Shown: one piece after another, positions 53,448 to 55,643 of the stretch | Position numbering within the stretch: the stretch's first letter is position 1 | Layout of the letters: the number at the start of each line of letters is the position of its first letter | NCBI RefSeq assembly: GCF_002939985.1 | Contig: NZ_MDFM01000033.1 | Span: 1 to 55,643 of the forward strand | Length of the DNA stretch: 55,643 bases | DNA from: Xanthomonas hortorum pv. cynarae | Lineage (GTDB): Bacteria; Pseudomonadota; Gammaproteobacteria; Xanthomonadales; Xanthomonadaceae | Reading direction: 5' to 3' | Notes under the pieces: generated by a model | What the model was told of the DNA's origin: nothing | Seen by the model: only the letters and a program-made list of their open reading frames with translations | Database searches by the model: none | Position numbers and translations under genes: made by a program

Positions 53448-53852
53448 AACGTTGCAGCGGCGGTCGCGATGCGCCTGCAAGCCGTATGTGTCTCGCCGAC
53501 CAACGCGTCGCACTGACGTTGAGCGCATCGCGCGCCACGCCCAGTGCCGCATTGCGCCGTGCGGCAGTGCTGCCACGTCCCACGGCTGTCACGCACGTAC
53601 GCTGGATGCAACTCAGACACACGGCTTGGTAACCGTCTTGCTGAGCCCGACCGCGATGGATGCTGCGACGTGCCGGCACGATATCGGTGCGGATTGATGT
53701 CCGGTCCGTTGCGTGTGTATCCATCCTCGGTGGTGACCATGAAGATAGCCAGGCACACCGGGGTATTGTTTCACCTACCGACGTCAATGACGCTTATCGC
53801 TGAACTGAAATTTCTTTTATATCAATTGATTAGGTAGTCACTAGTGGCTTAC

Positions 53853-53874
53853 TATCGTTTCACATATCGTTTCA
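53853..53874 (+). promoter_or_regulatory. Direct repeat just upstream of the HipA-like gene
   Basis: TATCGTTTCA occurs at 53853-53862 and again at 53865-53874, 12 bases apart, ending 13 bases before the ATG. Spacing of roughly one helical turn suits a regulator that binds as adjacent subunits; the HTH domain of the following protein is the obvious candidate for autoregulation. Confidence 0.5.
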
Positions 53875-53887
53875 GAATCTGCGCTCC

Positions 53888-55264
53888 ATGCCTTCTCCCG
53901 ACGCAGTCGAACGGCTGATCGCCGCGCTACGCATCAACGGCCCCATGCGTGGGGCCGATCTGGCGGCGCGCCTGGGCGTGAGCCGCCCTACCTTGTCTCG
54001 CCTGGTCGCAAGTGCAGGTCCTGCAGTGCTGCGTTATGGCAAGGCGCGCACTACCGGCTACGCGGCCACAGGTGAGTTGCGGGGCGAGCATATGTGGCCG
54101 CTCTATCGAATCGATCACAATGCCCGCGTTGTACCACTGGGCCACCTGTTGGTGCTGCATAACGACCATTTCTTTGTCGACCTTTTGCAGGACAACCCCG
54201 TTCTATTGCATCCGCCGTTGGACACAGGCATGTTCGCGTCGCTGCCGTGGTTTATCGACGACCAACGGCCCCAGGGATTTCTCGGGCGCAATCTGGCGCA
54301 CCGTGTCGCCGGGCCGTTGCGCCTACCGGACAACCTGGCGCTGTGGTCGCCCAGGGACAACCTGGTGGCCATGCTGTCGGATGGTCACGACCAGCTTGGC
54401 GACCTGCTGATCGGCGAGCGGGCGCTGGCTCTGGCTTTGGAGGCGATCGAACAGCCTGAGTGCATCGCCATGCAGGCGCGCCCCGATGAATATCTCAGCC
54501 GCGCCGAAGCTGCATTGCGCGGCGAGGCCGTTGGCTCGTCTGCCGCTGGCGAGCAGCCGAAGTTCACTGCAGTGCTGGGAGAAGATGGCGCGTATCGCCC
54601 CGTGATCGTCAAGTTCTCCGACCAGACCGATCAGCCAACAGGCCGGCGTTGGGCGGATCTTTTACACATGGAGTGGTTGGCCAGCCAGATTCTGATTGCC
54701 GGCGGCATCCCTGCAGCGGCAACGCAGCTGCTGCAGGCGGGCGGGCGCGTCTTCCTCGAATCGACACGCTTCGATCGGACTGCTGCATTGGGCCGGCGCG
54801 GGTTCGTCTCACTGATGTCGCTGTTCGCTGCCTTTTACGGCGACGCGAACACCAGCAGCTGGCGGACCCTTGCTCCACTGCTCAAGCGCGATGGCTGGCT
54901 AAGCCCGGAAGACGCCGAGCGCCTGGAAGTGATCAGTTGGTTCGGCACGCTTATCGGCAACACCGACATGCACCTGGGCAATGCGGCATTGGTGCTTGCC
55001 GACACCCTGCCCCTGCAACTTGCGCCGGTGTACGACATGCTGCCGATGGCACTGCGGCCGGCATCCAGTGGCGAAGTCGTGCAGCGGGATATCGACATTC
55101 CACCGCCTAGCGTTGATCAGTTCGCGCAATGGCGGCGCGCTGCCGGGATGGCCGAGCAGTTCTGGCAGCAAGCCATGGACAACGACAAGCTGAGCGAACA
55201 GATGCGCGGCATCGCCACGCGCGCGTTGGCCAGCCTACATCGAACGGCGTCACGTCTTGCCTGA
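53888..55264 (+). CDS. yjjJ: HipA-like kinase with N-terminal helix-turn-helix (YjjJ/HipH type)
   Basis: A 458-residue protein. Residues about 8-45 are a winged-helix/HTH (LRINGPMRGADLAARLGVSR, PTLSRLV). A HipA N-subdomain follows, then the kinase: GEQPKFTAVLGEDG (P-loop-like), VIVKFSDQ with the ATP-binding Lys, GTLIGNTDMHLGNAAL (catalytic Asp and Asn) and LAPVYDMLPM (metal-binding Asp). In E. coli the same architecture is YjjJ/HipH, a HipA homologue whose DNA-binding domain takes the place of a separate HipB. No hipB-like gene is adjacent, so it is a one-gene unit. Confidence 0.9.
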   Translation: MPSPDAVERLIAALRINGPMRGADLAARLGVSRPTLSRLVASAGPAVLRYGKARTTGYAATGELRGEHMWPLYRIDHNARVVPLGHLLVLHNDHFFVDLLQDNPVLLHPPLDTGMFASLPWFIDDQRPQGFLGRNLAHRVAGPLRLPDNLALWSPRDNLVAMLSDGHDQLGDLLIGERALALALEAIEQPECIAMQARPDEYLSRAEAALRGEAVGSSAAGEQPKFTAVLGEDGAYRPVIVKFSDQTDQPTGRRWADLLHMEWLASQILIAGGIPAAATQLLQAGGRVFLESTRFDRTAALGRRGFVSLMSLFAAFYGDANTSSWRTLAPLLKRDGWLSPEDAERLEVISWFGTLIGNTDMHLGNAALVLADTLPLQLAPVYDMLPMALRPASSGEVVQRDIDIPPPSVDQFAQWRRAAGMAEQFWQQAMDNDKLSEQMRGIATRALASLHRTASRLA

Positions 55265-55278
55265 CGCCGACGCCTAAA

Positions 55279-55312
55279 GGCTCTCCCGCTGGGAGAGGGG
55301 TTGAGGTGAGGG
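55279..55312. repeat. Dispersed repeat, short form, after the HipA-like gene
   Basis: GGCTCTCCCGCTGGGAGAGG then TTGAGGTGAGGGT: hairpin CTCTCCC/GGGAGAG, reverse orientation of the ACCCTCA family. It starts 15 bases after the stop codon and may serve as a 3' hairpin. From 55313 to about 55555 I see no gene. Confidence 0.75.
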
Positions 55313-55602
55313 TACGGTTTCTCCGCGTACAACCCGCTTGTCAGTTACTGGCTTCGGCAAGCGGCGGCAGCGCGGCCGGGGATCGGCTATTCGGCTCGGT
55401 CAGACATCCTGTCTGACTCGCCGCCGTGGCACATCCCTGTGCCGCTCTCCGCCAATCCCCAGCCACGCTACCGCATCGGTACGTCGTTGCCATGACTTTG
55501 AGCGACTGAAACGGCAGCGCAGCCATTGTTCGGACTCTGCATTTATGACTCATCCACTAAGAACCTGTTCAAAGTCTGCCCGAAATATCCGATCATATGG
55601 AG

Positions 55603-55643
55603 ATGAGAGCACGCTATCCCAGTGACATCAGCCGTGAGCAGTT
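55603..55643 (+). CDS. Partial transposase, IS5/IS4-like, cut by the window edge
   Basis: The last 41 bases read MRARYPSDISREQF, the usual opening of IS5-family transposases (M-x-x-x-YPSDxSxxQW). About 45 bases upstream is AAGAACCTGTTCAAAGTCT, plausible as the terminal inverted repeat of the element. Only the first 13 codons are present, so the family assignment is tentative. Confidence 0.55.
   Translation, partial: MRARYPSDISREQ

Noticed and set aside
55338..55625. 95-codon ORF after the HipA-like gene
   Set aside because: Arg/Ser/Cys-rich, no ribosome site, and it overlaps the probable start of the IS5-like transposase in another frame.

Overview
The window looks like a Xanthomonas chromosome (gamma-proteobacteria, Lysobacterales). 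The evidence is GC-rich coding with heavy antisense shadow frames, two effector/lipoprotein pairs of the Xanthomonas antibacterial type IV secretion system (effectors carry XVIPCD-type tails), a complete mdc malonate decarboxylase cluster, and several dispersed palindromic repeats of the kind found in xanthomonad intergenic DNA. No rRNA, tRNA or CRISPR array was seen. All functional calls come from reading sequence by eye; no database search was run.

Layout. 1-1.4 kb: a lipoprotein and a T4SS effector (immunity/effector pair). 1.6-8.3 kb: an AT-richer accessory island holding two broken REP-associated tyrosine transposases (RAYT), an internally deleted IS30-like element, an FRG-domain/DUF262 two-gene operon, and a restriction-modification module (Vsr endonuclease, C5 cytosine methyltransferase, PD-(D/E)XK endonuclease). 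8.3-12.4 kb: aceE (pyruvate dehydrogenase E1) and galA (GH53 galactanase). 13-15 kb: a second effector/immunity pair, a class-3 lipase with its lipoprotein. 15.2-18.7 kb: an overlapping partner-switching operon (sensor phosphatase, anti-sigma kinase, STAS antagonist) and a HAD phosphatase. 18.9-27.6 kb: regulator, transporter and mdcHBGEDCA, with a likely operator before mdcA and two REP palindromes splitting mdcC from mdcD. 27.9-29.5 kb: a PadR regulator with two palindromic operators, then a siderophore-interacting ferric reductase, like E. coli NfeR/NfeF. 29.9-34.6 kb: YceI lipoprotein, nitroreductase, ELM1-like protein, DUF2145 protein, a small secreted protein and a VUT transporter. 34.7-37.5 kb: glnE. 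37.5-38.3 kb: only dispersed palindromic repeats. 38.3-44.9 kb: a Fur-controlled FecI/FecR/TonB-receptor/PepSY/DUF3649/DUF3325 siderophore operon. 45.3-50.1 kb: two tandem AsmA-like paralogues. 50.2-51.7 kb: an acetyl-CoA hydrolase/transferase. 52.1-53.4 kb: aroG (DAHP synthase) behind a classical attenuator with a 27-residue aromatic-rich leader peptide. 53.9-55.3 kb: a HipA-like kinase fused to a helix-turn-helix (YjjJ/HipH type). The right edge cuts into an IS5-like transposase.

The most notable observations are the FRG-DUF262 operon inside a defence island, the unannotated aromatic leader peptide and attenuator of aroG, a 110-bp duplication in the mdc operon that created a coupled mini-ORF, the PadR operator that overlaps its own start codon, and the deleted IS30-like element whose perfect 19-bp inverted ends lie inside a RAYT remnant.
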